A stretch of 49,548 bases of DNA. Source: Actinomycetota bacterium (GTDB taxonomy: Bacteria; Actinomycetota; AC-67). The notes beneath the pieces are model-generated. The model did not search any database, was not told where the DNA came from, and saw only the letters and a program-made list of their open reading frames with translations. The DNA lies in contig JAIVGO010000005.1 of the NCBI GenBank assembly GCA_020201525.1, positions 1-49,548 of the forward strand. The letters are read 5' to 3'. Each line of letters opens with the position of its first letter. Position 1 is the first letter of the stretch. Below are positions 14,727 to 22,738 of the stretch, in pieces. The translations under genes were made by a program, and so were the position numbers.

Positions 14727-16673
14727 ATGCGGGCGATTTCACGACGATCTTTTCGAGGCAAGCGCGGGCTGACGCTCGGCTTGGCGCTTCTGATTGGCGG
14801 ATTGCTCATGCCTGTCGCAGGACATGCGGCGCCGGCGAAGTTCTACGTCGGCGTGGGCGAGCGCGACATCAGTCCGACGGCGTCGGAGATCGCGACCGAC
14901 AACTTCTTCCTTGGCGGATACGGCTTCGGCTCGGGGCGTATCGGCACGCAGGATCACTACGTGACCGATCCCACCGGCGTTACCGAAGACGCTATCGAGG
15001 CGCGAACGGCGGTCGGTGTCATGGGCAAGAACGACGACGGGACCGACCTCGTGCCGAACAATCCGTTCGCGCCGTGGGTTCGGGCGTTCGCGATCAGCGA
15101 CGGGACACACACGATCGTGCTCGCGGACTTCGACAACCAGGGGACGTTCGCGTCGTACAAGCCCAACTACAGCACCGGTGCGCTTCGCCCCTTTGCGATC
15201 GACGACATTCGCGCCGCCGCAGCCGCGGCGCGTCCCGAGCTCGACGCGCGTTCGATCGTGCTTTCCTCGGATCACTCACACGCAGGTCAGGATCTCACCG
15301 GCGTGTGGGGGTTCGTGCCGGATGCGTATCTGGCGCGAGTCAAGACGCTCGCGGTGGACGCGATCCTCGAAGCGTACGACTCTATGCAGCCGGCCGTACT
15401 CAAGGAGTCTTCGATCGAGACGCCGCAAGCGTGCGGCCCCGATGCCGGATCGCCGACGCGGGTCTTCAACAACCAATTCTGTGGCGGCAGCGTTGTCGGC
15501 GCCGTCGATCCAAATCGTGATCACGCGAACGACTACATCGATGCGCAGGTTCGTGTTCTGCGTGCGTTCCCGTACGACACCCCGAACGGCACGCCGTTTG
15601 CAATCTTGGTGAACGCGGCGATTCACGCAACCGTCGGCGGCGGCGGAAACCGCTTCGTCTCGAGTGACTGGGTCAGCACGATGTCGAGCTACCTCGAGCG
15701 CGACAACCCCGGCGCAAAAGCGGTGACGATCGTCGGAGACGTTGGTCGCACGCAACCGAATCGCGACTCGTGCAATCCGGCCAATCCCACGACGTTCATC
15801 GAGCCGCTGACTGGAGAAGCGGTTCCATACGACAAGGACCGGCGGGCCAATGACTCGTGCAACATCTCGCAGTTCGCTCGCCGCGTGCAGGCATGGGTCA
15901 ACAAGGCCGTCGCGGACAGTGAGCAGCCGGTTATCGCGACGGGGGTCGATTATCGCGAGCTATTCATCCGTGACCCGTCCGACTCGGCGATCCTCTTCGG
16001 TGCGAACTACGCGCTCGACGCGGCGGGCATTCCGATCGTGCGCGGCATCACTCCGCCGTACCTCAACGGAACCGTTCTCGGAACATGGGTCGGCGCATAC
16101 AAGGTCGGCGACATCCTGATGGTGTCGGCGCCGGGTGAGGCATATCCCTCGATCCGCCTGGGCGTCATCAACGCAGTGAGTACGACCAAGCCGGTGTGGA
16201 TCTTTGGTCTCGCTAACGATCAGCTCGGGTATTTTATTGCGCCCACACCCGACGCGTATCCCGAACCGATCCGTCAGTCCGCGCTGGACGGTGATCCGCA
16301 GGAGCCTATCCGGACCGACCCCGTTCAGCAGGACACTACGACGTGGCAAGACGCCGTCCAGCAGTGGCTCGAGGATCCGAATGAGGACGTGCCGATCGTG
16401 CAATGGGACACATCGATCGAGGACTGGGTAGCCGACCCGAGTGAAAACCTACCGATCCTGCAGTGGGGCGCAGATCCTGTTGGCAATGACAACTTCTTCT
16501 TCAACGTGTCGCAAACAATCGGCGATCATGTGATGTGCACGATGATCAAGGGCGCCTTGCAGCTCGGTTTCGGAACGACGCTCGACGTCGCAACGGCAGC
16601 GCCGAAGTGCGCTCCGTGGTCGGCGGAAGTGAACGAGTCCGGCCCGGGCGACCCAACCTGGAGTCCTCTGTAA
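14727..16673 (+). CDS. Secreted neutral/alkaline ceramidase-like hydrolase
   Basis: 648 residues from ATG 14727, chosen because TTGGAGGATTCCTC directly precedes it; the export signal ARG-rich region plus LTLGLALLIGGLLMPVAG ends in AGHAAPA. The mature part begins with FYVGVGERDISPTASE and GGYGFGSGR, as in the neutral ceramidase N-terminal domain (PF04734), and holds the metal-site segment SSDHSHAGQD and NAAIHATVGGGG. The family hydrolyses the amide of ceramides at a zinc site. An insertion near residues 555-605 carries two similar tryptophan/aspartate stretches (QWLEDPNEDVPIVQWD and DWVADPSENLPILQW), which look like a short internal duplication. Substrate preference is unproven. Confidence 0.82.
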   Translation: MRAISRRSFRGKRGLTLGLALLIGGLLMPVAGHAAPAKFYVGVGERDISPTASEIATDNFFLGGYGFGSGRIGTQDHYVTDPTGVTEDAIEARTAVGVMGKNDDGTDLVPNNPFAPWVRAFAISDGTHTIVLADFDNQGTFASYKPNYSTGALRPFAIDDIRAAAAAARPELDARSIVLSSDHSHAGQDLTGVWGFVPDAYLARVKTLAVDAILEAYDSMQPAVLKESSIETPQACGPDAGSPTRVFNNQFCGGSVVGAVDPNRDHANDYIDAQVRVLRAFPYDTPNGTPFAILVNAAIHATVGGGGNRFVSSDWVSTMSSYLERDNPGAKAVTIVGDVGRTQPNRDSCNPANPTTFIEPLTGEAVPYDKDRRANDSCNISQFARRVQAWVNKAVADSEQPVIATGVDYRELFIRDPSDSAILFGANYALDAAGIPIVRGITPPYLNGTVLGTWVGAYKVGDILMVSAPGEAYPSIRLGVINAVSTTKPVWIFGLANDQLGYFIAPTPDAYPEPIRQSALDGDPQEPIRTDPVQQDTTTWQDAVQQWLEDPNEDVPIVQWDTSIEDWVADPSENLPILQWGADPVGNDNFFFNVSQTIGDHVMCTMIKGALQLGFGTTLDVATAAPKCAPWSAEVNESGPGDPTWSPL

Positions 16674-16682
16674 GTCAAGCAA

Positions 16683-16713
16683 TAGACTCGCGCCCGTGAA
16701 GGGCGCGAGTTTT
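16683..16713 (+). terminator. Terminator hairpin that also carries the -10 box and start codon of the next gene
   Basis: A perfect 10-bp stem ACTCGCGCCC (16686-16695) / GGGCGCGAGT (16701-16710) with the five-base loop GTGAA is followed by TTTTGCTTT and lies 13 bases after the ceramidase-like stop. The loop GTG (16696) is the start codon of the hydrolase, and TAGACT (16683-16688), seven bases before it, overlaps the 5' arm as a -10 box. One short sequence therefore seems to end one transcript and start another. Confidence 0.75.
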
Positions 16714-17334
16714 GCTTTGGGTGATGGCAGCGCCGTGTCTGGGGTGAGGCATAACGCCGAAGACGCCGTCGCCGACCTGGTGATCGCGCACGGCGCCGGT
16801 GGCAGCATCGCGACGCCGCAGCTCGTACGCATCGCCGACGCGGTCGCAACGCGAGGCGTCACCGTGACCCGCTTCAATTTTCCTTATGCCGAGCGCGGGC
16901 GAAAGTCGCCCGGCTCACCAAAGGAAGCGATCGCCTGCTACCGCTCCGTCGCCGAAGCGGTGGCGGCGCCTGGGCGGCGCCTGTTCATCGGCGGCAAGTC
17001 GTACGGCGGGCGCATGGCGTCGCATCTTGCGGCAGAAGGCTTCCAAACGGACGGGCTGGTCTTCTTCGGCTACCCGCTCCATGCGCCGGGCAAGACCGAC
17101 CGGTTGCGCGACGAGCACCTCGGCTCGATCGACGCGCCGATGCTGTTCATCGAAGGAACACGAGACGCGTTTGCCCGCGTGGATCTCATCGAAAAGACCG
17201 TTGCATCACTACCGCGCGCGACGATCCACCTGATCGACGGCGCCGATCACTCGTTCGCGGTCCCCGGCCGAAAATCCGTGGACGTCGTCGAAGAGCTCGC
17301 GGCAGTAGCGAGCGGTTGGATTACGTCTCTGTAG
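16696..17334 (+). CDS. Alpha/beta hydrolase, KANL3/Tex30 type
   Basis: 212 residues. The fold is marked by LVIAHGAGG (oxyanion strand), RFNFPYAERGRKSPGSP, the nucleophile elbow GGKSYGGRMAS (G-K-S-Y-G), VFFGYPLHAPGK, the acid in FIEGTRDAF and the final His in DGADHSFAVPGR. These match the small dienelactone-hydrolase-like proteins (COG3571) of unknown substrate. GTG 16696 is preferred as the start because a -10 box sits seven bases upstream; later GTG codons (for example 16735 or 16744) would still leave the domain intact. It converges on the histidine kinase gene and overlaps it by 14 bases. Confidence 0.82.
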   Translation: MKGASFALGDGSAVSGVRHNAEDAVADLVIAHGAGGSIATPQLVRIADAVATRGVTVTRFNFPYAERGRKSPGSPKEAIACYRSVAEAVAAPGRRLFIGGKSYGGRMASHLAAEGFQTDGLVFFGYPLHAPGKTDRLRDEHLGSIDAPMLFIEGTRDAFARVDLIEKTVASLPRATIHLIDGADHSFAVPGRKSVDVVEELAAVASGWITSL

Positions 17335-18496
17335 CCCAGGGCAGCGACACGGTGAACGTGGAGCCTGCGCCCGGCTTGCTCGTGACCGTAATGTGTCCGC
17401 CCTGTGCTTCGACGATGTTTTTGCTGATGAAGAGACCGAGCCCCGTGCCTTTTACGTTTTCATAGCCGGGCTTCGGTACGCGAGCGAATCGATCGAACAG
17501 ATGCGCAAAGAATTCCTCGGGTATGCCGATGCCGTGATCGGTGATTGCAATGTCGACGCGATCGACCTTCGTCTTGGCATCGAGCGTGATCGGGCTTTCC
17601 TCGTCCGAGTATCGGCATGCATTCTCCAGCAAGTTCGCGATGACTTGTCGCACGCGATCGGGGTCGCCTATGACGGTCGGGAGCCTCGTGTCGATGTGCA
17701 ACGAAATCCTGCGCGTCGGATAGACCGCCTGCGTTTCCGTCACAACGTCGCGGACTACTTGATCCACGTCGTATTGCATCCGGGCGTATGAGAAGTCACC
17801 CGATTCCATCCTGACGACGGCCTGCAAATCCTCGACGAGCTTCGCCATCCGGTCGGCCTGACGCACAATTGCGTCGGAAAAACGGCGTTGTTCTTCCGGG
17901 CTCACACTGTCGGGCTTGTCGCGCATCAAAGACGCGAGTCCGCGGATGGACGCGAGTGGATTCCGCAACTCGTGCGACACGACGGAGATGAACGAGGAGC
18001 GTGACCGTGATTCGGCAGCGCTCGCCATCGCCGCGCCCAGAAGCGGCGTTAAAAGCTGCAATGTCCGGACGTCACGGTCAGAAAACGCGTCCGGTTTGGA
18101 GGACATCGCCACGAGCATCCCGCCGAGACGGCCTCGGTGTGGCACCGGCAGCCTGATCAGAGATCGGCGCTCACCGTCTCCGACGTAAATGAGGCCCGCC
18201 CTCGCCGCGTCGCGGCTTTCAGCGCCGATTTTCTCTCGAGCGCCCACGGCCGCTGCGGCAGAGCCGTGTGCGGCGTGCGTGACCAATTCGTCGCCGTCCA
18301 CAAGCCCGAGGGTGGCGCCCTCGGCCGCGGTGAGCTCGGTAGCGGCCTCGACGATGAGGGTCATCGCCCTGTTGAGGTCGCTTCCGGCACGCGCTACTTT
18401 CTCCGTGGCCTCGAGGACGGCTTCGACCGCCGCGATGGCGGAAGCCGACGACGTTTGCATGTCGCGGGTTGCGTCATCCGATCTATCTTGTGGCAT
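17321..18496 (-). CDS. GAF-domain sensor histidine kinase
   Basis: 391 residues, no membrane segment, so cytoplasmic. A GAF domain spans about 20-160; the HisKA domain has SFISVVSHELRNPL with His175; the HATPase domain has the N-box ANLLENACRYS (Asn292), G1 DHGIGIP and G2 GTGLGLFIS. The ligand of the GAF domain is unknown. The start ATG is preceded at six bases by TACATT on the minus strand, so the mRNA is probably leaderless. It is divergent from the NarL-type regulator at 18559, a likely partner, although HisKA kinases usually pair with other output classes; the single-domain receiver at 13578 is another candidate. Confidence 0.92.
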   Translation of the reverse strand: MPQDRSDDATRDMQTSSASAIAAVEAVLEATEKVARAGSDLNRAMTLIVEAATELTAAEGATLGLVDGDELVTHAAHGSAAAAVGAREKIGAESRDAARAGLIYVGDGERRSLIRLPVPHRGRLGGMLVAMSSKPDAFSDRDVRTLQLLTPLLGAAMASAAESRSRSSFISVVSHELRNPLASIRGLASLMRDKPDSVSPEEQRRFSDAIVRQADRMAKLVEDLQAVVRMESGDFSYARMQYDVDQVVRDVVTETQAVYPTRRISLHIDTRLPTVIGDPDRVRQVIANLLENACRYSDEESPITLDAKTKVDRVDIAITDHGIGIPEEFFAHLFDRFARVPKPGYENVKGTGLGLFISKNIVEAQGGHITVTSKPGAGSTFTVSLPWATET

Positions 18497-18502
18497 AGTG
18501 CA

Positions 18503-18508
18503 AATGTA
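18503..18508 (-). promoter_or_regulatory. -10 box (TACATT) for the histidine kinase
   Basis: On the minus strand TACATT is followed by six bases and the ATG at 18496. The region 18497-18558 is the shared divergent promoter of the kinase and the response regulator. Confidence 0.45.
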
Positions 18509-18558
18509 CTACCGCAGTGAGTAGAGGCCTCGGCAGCACTCCGGCAGGATACGAGACT

Positions 18559-19224
18559 ATGGACGACGCGAAGATCAAGGTGCTGGTGGTCGACGATCAC
18601 CAGATGTTCGCTGAGGGCCTCATCAAGGCTCTCAGCGACGAGGATGACGTCATCGTCGTCGGCTCAGCCGGGTCGGTCGCCGGCGCGCGAGCCGCCGCGA
18701 ATACGCATACGCCGGACGTCATCCTGATGGATTACGAGCTGTCGGATGGGGACGGAGCGCAGGCAACGCAATTCATCAAAGAGGAGCTCCCTAATACCAA
18801 AGTCGTGATGCTGACCTCGTTCACCGACGAATCCGTCTTGGTGTCCGCGATCGAGGCAGGCTGCTCGGGGTTCGTCACAAAGCACAAGGCAGTCGAAGAG
18901 GTGGCGGCAGCCGTCCGCGCGGCCTATGAAGGAGAAGCGCTCATTTCCCCGTCGATGCTCGCCCGGCTCCTCCCGAAGCTTCGCAGGAGCTCGCGGGGGC
19001 TCGGATCGGATCTCACTCCGCGCGAGCTCGAAGTCCTGAAGCTTCTGGCGGAAGGACTAGCGAACACCGCGATAGCCGAACGATTGGTGATCAGTCTGCA
19101 CACCGTCCGCAATCACGTCCAAAGCATCATCATGAAGCTGCAGGCGCATTCGAAATTGGAGGCGGTCACGATCGCTGTGCGTGAGGGCGTCATCCAATAT
19201 CCGCAAACCTCGCCACGTCCCTGA
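18559..19224 (+). CDS. NarL/FixJ-type response regulator
   Basis: 221 residues from ATG 18559 ([20 protein letters not shown]); a GTG at 18517 would add 14 residues not usual for the family, and a weak AGGA lies nine bases before the ATG. The receiver has phosphoacceptor Asp58 in [13 protein letters not shown] and Lys in TKHKAVEE. The C-terminal LuxR-type HTH is [20 protein letters not shown] followed by [14 protein letters not shown]. It is a transcription factor activated by phosphorylation. Position next to the divergent GAF kinase suggests a two-component pair. A perfect 8-bp inverted repeat follows its stop by seven bases. Confidence 0.92.
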   Translation: MDDAKIKVLVVDDHQMFAEGLIKALSDEDDVIVVGSAGSVAGARAAANTHTPDVILMDYELSDGDGAQATQFIKEELPNTKVVMLTSFTDESVLVSAIEAGCSGFVTKHKAVEEVAAAVRAAYEGEALISPSMLARLLPKLRRSSRGLGSDLTPRELEVLKLLAEGLANTAIAERLVISLHTVRNHVQSIIMKLQAHSKLEAVTIAVREGVIQYPQTSPRP

Positions 19225-19231
19225 TATTTCT

Positions 19232-19308
19232 GCACTAGGCCACCTAGTGCGGTGTGCTCTGGCCGACCACCGGCCGCCGTGCGTCAATGGGGAGGGCAAC
19301 AATTGCCC
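19232..19308. repeat. Two short perfect inverted repeats upstream of a hypothetical gene
   Basis: GCACTAGG-CCA-CCTAGTGC (19232-19250) and GGGCAA-CAA-TTGCCC (19294-19308) lie in the 97-base gap between the NarL-type regulator and the next ORF. Neither is followed by a T-run. Both have the size of dimer-binding operators; the second lies only 13 bases before the ATG at 19322, where it could also fold in mRNA near the ribosome site. Confidence 0.5.
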
Positions 19309-19321
19309 GCGGGAGATCACC

Positions 19322-19813
19322 ATGCCAAACATCAGCGAGCGAATTTCGCTCGAGTGCGAGACCATCGACGTCGCCGAAATCGTCACGCACCGGCCGTCCG
19401 ATTGGATGCTCCCGTTCTTTCGGATTGCTTCAGAGGAAGGTGACCAAATCGGGGTGGGCCTGCGCTCGGCGATGCGGAGCACGCTGGTGAAGGCGAGCAG
19501 CCCGAAGAACGTGCATGTCGAAATTGGAGAGCCGCGACAGGTCGTCGGCGGAGCGATCGAGGTGCCGTTCCGGTGGCGCGCGACGGGATATCAATCCCTG
19601 TTTTCGATGTTCGACGGGCGGCTGGTCGTTTGGGCGTCCGCGCGTCGCAAGACGCAGTTGGCCGTCGAGGGCGTCTCCGACGTTCCCGCCGAAATTACGG
19701 ACGACGTGCTCGGCGCGACTGCAGCGATGCGAGCAACCGAAGCCGCGGCGCGCAGCTTGCTGAGCAAGCTCAAGGTCGCTCTCGAAGAGCTCCTTCGCAC
19801 GCAACGCCGATAG
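19322..19813 (+). CDS. Hypothetical protein, about 163 residues
   Basis: Starts at ATG 19322 (MPNISERISLECETIDV) with GGGAG nine bases upstream. No signal peptide or membrane helix. The middle looks beta-rich (VHVEIGEPRQVVGGAIEVPF, SLFSMFDGRLVVWASARR) and the C-terminus is a long helix (GATAAMRATEAAARSLLSKL). The pattern of mixed beta sheet with a closing helix would be compatible with an SRPBCC/START-like fold, but I do not recognise a family and give no function. Same strand as the NarL-type regulator. Confidence 0.7.
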   Translation: MPNISERISLECETIDVAEIVTHRPSDWMLPFFRIASEEGDQIGVGLRSAMRSTLVKASSPKNVHVEIGEPRQVVGGAIEVPFRWRATGYQSLFSMFDGRLVVWASARRKTQLAVEGVSDVPAEITDDVLGATAAMRATEAAARSLLSKLKVALEELLRTQRR

Positions 19814-19877
19814 TCCCATTTCGCATAGCGCAAACATCCCCTCCAAAGATGGCGCGTCTGGCTCTTTCACCATCTCT

Positions 19878-20019
19878 GGATTCAGCCGTTAATAGGGGCA
19901 CACCCGTGACAACTGAATTCGCAAGCGGGAGCTGCGAGCACCAAAAGCTAAGACCTGCGGGGGAGGGACCACGAAAAATGGTTCCGAGGAAATGGCCTCC
20001 GAGTGGAGGCCATTTCCTC
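19878..20019 (+). ncRNA. Structured leader upstream of the 91-residue gene
   Basis: The 253-base stretch 19814-20066 has no gene. GGATTCAG (19878-19885) pairs with CTGAATTC (19913-19920), enclosing a small GGG/CCC hairpin. Downstream is a perfect 15-bp stem, GAGGAAATGGCCTCC (19986-20000) with GGAGGCCATTTCCTC (20005-20019) and the tetraloop GAGT. No T-run follows the long stem, so it is not an intrinsic terminator; it ends 47 bases before the ATG. It may be a cis-regulatory RNA or stabiliser, or the product of a small palindromic element. Confidence 0.45.
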
Positions 20020-20066
20020 AGCAACAAAGCAAACAACGAGGTTCGTTCGGCGAGAGGACGAAAAAC

Positions 20067-20342
20067 ATGGACCGCGCTGCAAAGGGAAAGGCGCTCGGAA
20101 AGCGCGCGCTCTGGGGCCGAGTCGGTTACGTCGGTGAAGCCTTTGCCGCCGCTGACGGAACGTATCCAGGCGTGAACATTTCCCCACTCAACTTCGTAAC
20201 GAAGCAAGACGCCGGCTCGGCCCCGATGGCGCACGCGCACCCGGCGGCCTACGGCAATCTCATCCCTCTCGTGCTCGCCGCCATGTGGGAGACTTCGTTT
20301 GCCAAAGAGTCCGGCAAGCCGCTTTCCACCTGGAGCAACTGA
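20067..20342 (+). CDS. Small hypothetical protein (91 residues) with its own leader and terminator
   Basis: ATG 20067 is preceded by GAGAGGACG. The protein opens basic (MDRAAKGKALGKRALWGRVG), then has a segment YVGEAFAAADGTYPGVNISP and a histidine-containing stretch APMAHAHPAAYGNLIPLVLA with a moderately hydrophobic C-terminal helix. No family recognised. The in-frame upstream ATG at 19992 falls inside the strong hairpin and is unlikely. The gene stands alone: structured leader before, terminator at 20422-20460 after. That isolation, rather than similarity, is the main support for it being real. Confidence 0.55.
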   Translation: MDRAAKGKALGKRALWGRVGYVGEAFAAADGTYPGVNISPLNFVTKQDAGSAPMAHAHPAAYGNLIPLVLAAMWETSFAKESGKPLSTWSN

Positions 20343-20421
20343 TGGGATCCATCGTGTTGTTTTTCGCGCAGATCATCGCGCGCAGGCGCGCTCACTCGCG
20401 CTGAATCGTCTCGCAACAACG

Positions 20422-20460
20422 CTGCGGCGCTCACTGGGCGGGAGTGCCGCAGTTTTTTTT
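20422..20460 (+). terminator. Rho-independent terminator
   Basis: Stem CTGCGGC-G-CTC / GAG-T-GCCGCAG (11 pairs, one G.T) with a nine-base loop, followed by eight Ts. It is 79 bases after the stop of the 91-residue gene and 70 bases before the metalloprotease start. Confidence 0.92.
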
Positions 20461-20530
20461 GCGATCACGCACGTGAGCCCAAGCGCCTCTGAGAAGGGAT
20501 TGCTCGCCGCGGAGGAGAAACCTCTGCGGT

Positions 20531-21340
20531 ATGAAAGCGACCAGGGCGCTCGCTGCCGTTCTCCTGACGGTGTGCGTCTTCACGCCTGCGCTTTCCCCCG
20601 CCGCCGCCGGCTGCGGCGAATCGGTCGGCGGCAGCGTCGCCGGTCAAGGCTATTCGTACTGCGGATACCGGTGGCCGCTAGCCAAGCTGCCCGTTCCGCT
20701 ACTCCTCAATACCGCCGGCGCCGAGCCGAGCGTTGCGGATTTCAGGTCGGCAGCGGCCAACGCCGCCCTGGAATGGGATGTTCACGCCGGGGCCGCGGGG
20801 ACTCGCGCTCGCTCGTCCGCATGTCAGACGGCAAGAGTGATGTGCCTCGCCGGGACCACGACGGCCGGTGAGAACGCCGCCGATGGTGTGAGCGTCGTCG
20901 CGTGGCAGAACCTCGGAGGGTGCACCGGTGCGGGCGCCGTTATCGGTCAAGTGGTGGTCACGTCGAACCCGTCGAAGGTAATCACGGACGCCGATGTGCG
21001 TCTCAACACGTCCTGCACCTGGTTCTTCAATCCGCTCACGAACGGGCAGCCGGTCACAGGGGCGGCGTTCGGCTTTCTCGGTGGTATCTGTCCGAGCGAC
21101 CTATGCACCTACGTTCACGACGTCCAGACCATTTTGACGCACGAGCTCGGTCACGTTCTAGGGCTCGAGGATCTGAATCCCAACGTCAATCAGTGCTTCG
21201 CAGCGGATCTCGCCGACGCAGACGCGTATCACCAAGTCATGTACGCGTGCTATTACCCGCCGAGTGTCCGCCGGGTGCTTCGGGAAGGCGACATCGCCGG
21301 TCTGCAGCGTGTCCTTGCCGATTCCATCCTGACCTCATAG
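20531..21340 (+). CDS. Secreted matrixin-like (M10) zinc metalloprotease
   Basis: 269 residues. Signal peptide MKATRALAAVLLTVCVFTPA ending near SPAAAG. The zinc site is LTHELGHVLGLED: His204, Glu205, His208 and Asp214, i.e. HExxHxxGxxD. A methionine in YHQVMYACYYPP gives the Met-turn expected for metzincins. Eight or more cysteines suggest disulfides in an exported protein. No propeptide cysteine switch is obvious. A GGAGGAG site lies upstream. The substrate is unknown; together with the LVIVD and ceramidase-like proteins it forms part of the visible secretome. Confidence 0.85.
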   Translation: MKATRALAAVLLTVCVFTPALSPAAAGCGESVGGSVAGQGYSYCGYRWPLAKLPVPLLLNTAGAEPSVADFRSAAANAALEWDVHAGAAGTRARSSACQTARVMCLAGTTTAGENAADGVSVVAWQNLGGCTGAGAVIGQVVVTSNPSKVITDADVRLNTSCTWFFNPLTNGQPVTGAAFGFLGGICPSDLCTYVHDVQTILTHELGHVLGLEDLNPNVNQCFAADLADADAYHQVMYACYYPPSVRRVLREGDIAGLQRVLADSILTS

Positions 21341-21382
21341 CGCCGTATGCTCCGGCGCGCTCGATGAAACTCTGATCGAGGA

Positions 21383-21955
21383 TTGCGTGTTGTAGTGAGT
21401 GTGATCCAACAGCGTCTGGCCGAAGATCTCGAAAGCTCTTTCGTGGAGGTCGTCCGCGCGTACCAGGACGCGGTGTTCAGCATCGTGCTCGGAATCGTCG
21501 GGAACCGCGAAGACGCGGAAGAGGTCACGCAGGACGCTTTGGTGCGTGCGTTCAAGGCACTGCGCGGCTACGAGCGGCAAAGAATTTTCGAATTGCGGTT
21601 GCGTCCGTGGCTCGTCCAAATCGCGGTCAATCTTGCGCGAAACCGGCTTAGGCGTCGACGACCGACGGTCGTTTCGCTCGATGACGTGGTGCACGAGCCA
21701 GTTTCCACCCAGTTTGAGCCGCACGACCACGCAGAGCGCAGGGAAGAGAAAGGCGAGCTCGCGAAAATGCTCGCCGAGTTGCCGGTTGGATACCGCGTCG
21801 CGGTTGTTCTCCGGCATGTCGAAGGATTGACGTACGAGGAAATCTCCGAAGTTCTCCACAAGCCCGTCGGTACGGTGAAGGTGCACGTCCATCGCGGGCT
21901 GATCGCGCTCCAACGGCTTGTCGAATCCGATGAAAGAGAGGTGCTGGTGCGATGA
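21383..21955 (+). CDS. ECF-type RNA polymerase sigma factor
   Basis: 190 residues from TTG 21383; GTG codons at 21395 and 21401 are equally possible starts. Region 2 runs from FVEVVRAYQDAVFSIVLGIV through NREDAEEVTQDALVRAFKAL to LVQIAVNLARNRLRRRR, and region 4 contains LAELPVGYRVAVVLRHVEGL, TYEEISEVLHKPVGTVKVHV and HRGLIALQ. No anti-sigma gene follows; instead the stop overlaps the alkyltransferase start in an ATGA, so the two are translationally coupled. The target promoters cannot be read off; self-activation would be usual for ECF factors. Confidence 0.93.
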   Translation: MRVVVSVIQQRLAEDLESSFVEVVRAYQDAVFSIVLGIVGNREDAEEVTQDALVRAFKALRGYERQRIFELRLRPWLVQIAVNLARNRLRRRRPTVVSLDDVVHEPVSTQFEPHDHAERREEKGELAKMLAELPVGYRVAVVLRHVEGLTYEEISEVLHKPVGTVKVHVHRGLIALQRLVESDEREVLVR

Positions 21956-22737
21956 CTCCTACGACGGCAGAGCTCGAAATCCGGCTGCAAACGTTGCACG
22001 AGCCTGCGCCGGATGCCGTCTTGTTCGACGTGCTGATCGGGTCCGGCATCGCCGACGCGTTCGTGCGAGCAACATCGCCGGCCGGCGAGCTGTATATCGC
22101 CGCGAGCGCTCACGGCGTGACGTGTGTTCGGAGCGCCGGCGACGATGAGAACTTCCGCCGGGCGTACCGAGCTCGCTTCGGGCGAGATGTGTATTCGACG
22201 AGCCGGCTCCAGTTCCATCTGCGATCGCTCGCCGGAGGATTGATCAAAGAACCGTCACGCGGCATGGTGTTCGATCTGCGCTCGTGCTCGGAGTTCGAAC
22301 GTGACGTACTGCTGAAAGCGCTCGAGATTCCGGCAGGCGAGGTTCGTCCGTACGGCTGGATCGCGCGCGAGATCGGAAATCCGAACGCGGTTCGTGCCGT
22401 CGGCACGGCACTCGGGCACAATCCGATTCCTGTGCTGATTCCGTGTCATCGTGTTGTGCGGTCCGACGGGCTCATCGGTCAATACTCGCTCGGGGGGCCC
22501 GCACGAAAACGCGCAATGCTGCAATCCGAGGGGCTAGACCCGGATGTGCTGGAAAACGTCGCGCGCAGAGGAATCCGGTTCGTCGGAAGCGACACGACGG
22601 GAATTTACTGTTTCCCGACGTGCCGCAACGCGAAGCGCATCACACCCAGCCACCGGGTCGAGATGCGCAGCGCAGCCGACGCGTCGGCCCGAGGCTATCG
22701 GCCCTGTCTCGTCTGCCGTCCCGCCGGCGTGGCGTAG
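21952..22737 (+). CDS. O6-alkylguanine-DNA alkyltransferase fused to a C-terminal Ada-type zinc domain
   Basis: 261 residues. Residues 1-35 form an acidic helical segment (TTAELEIRLQTLHEPAPD). Residues 37-98 make the N-terminal split domain seen in OGT proteins; 105-195 are the catalytic domain with NPNAVRAVGTALGHNPIPVL and the acceptor Cys165 in IPCHRVV. Residues 205-258 match the Ada zinc domain: TTGIYCFPTCRNAKRITPSH and GYRPCLVCRP, with Cys220, 224, 252 and 255. In E. coli Ada that domain accepts methyl from phosphotriesters and lies at the N-terminus; here it is at the C-terminus and the AraC-type HTH is missing. Coupling to an ECF sigma factor suggests an alkylation-responsive regulator, which is inference. 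Confidence 0.9.
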   Translation: MTPTTAELEIRLQTLHEPAPDAVLFDVLIGSGIADAFVRATSPAGELYIAASAHGVTCVRSAGDDENFRRAYRARFGRDVYSTSRLQFHLRSLAGGLIKEPSRGMVFDLRSCSEFERDVLLKALEIPAGEVRPYGWIAREIGNPNAVRAVGTALGHNPIPVLIPCHRVVRSDGLIGQYSLGGPARKRAMLQSEGLDPDVLENVARRGIRFVGSDTTGIYCFPTCRNAKRITPSHRVEMRSAADASARGYRPCLVCRPAGVA

Positions 22738-22738
22738 A

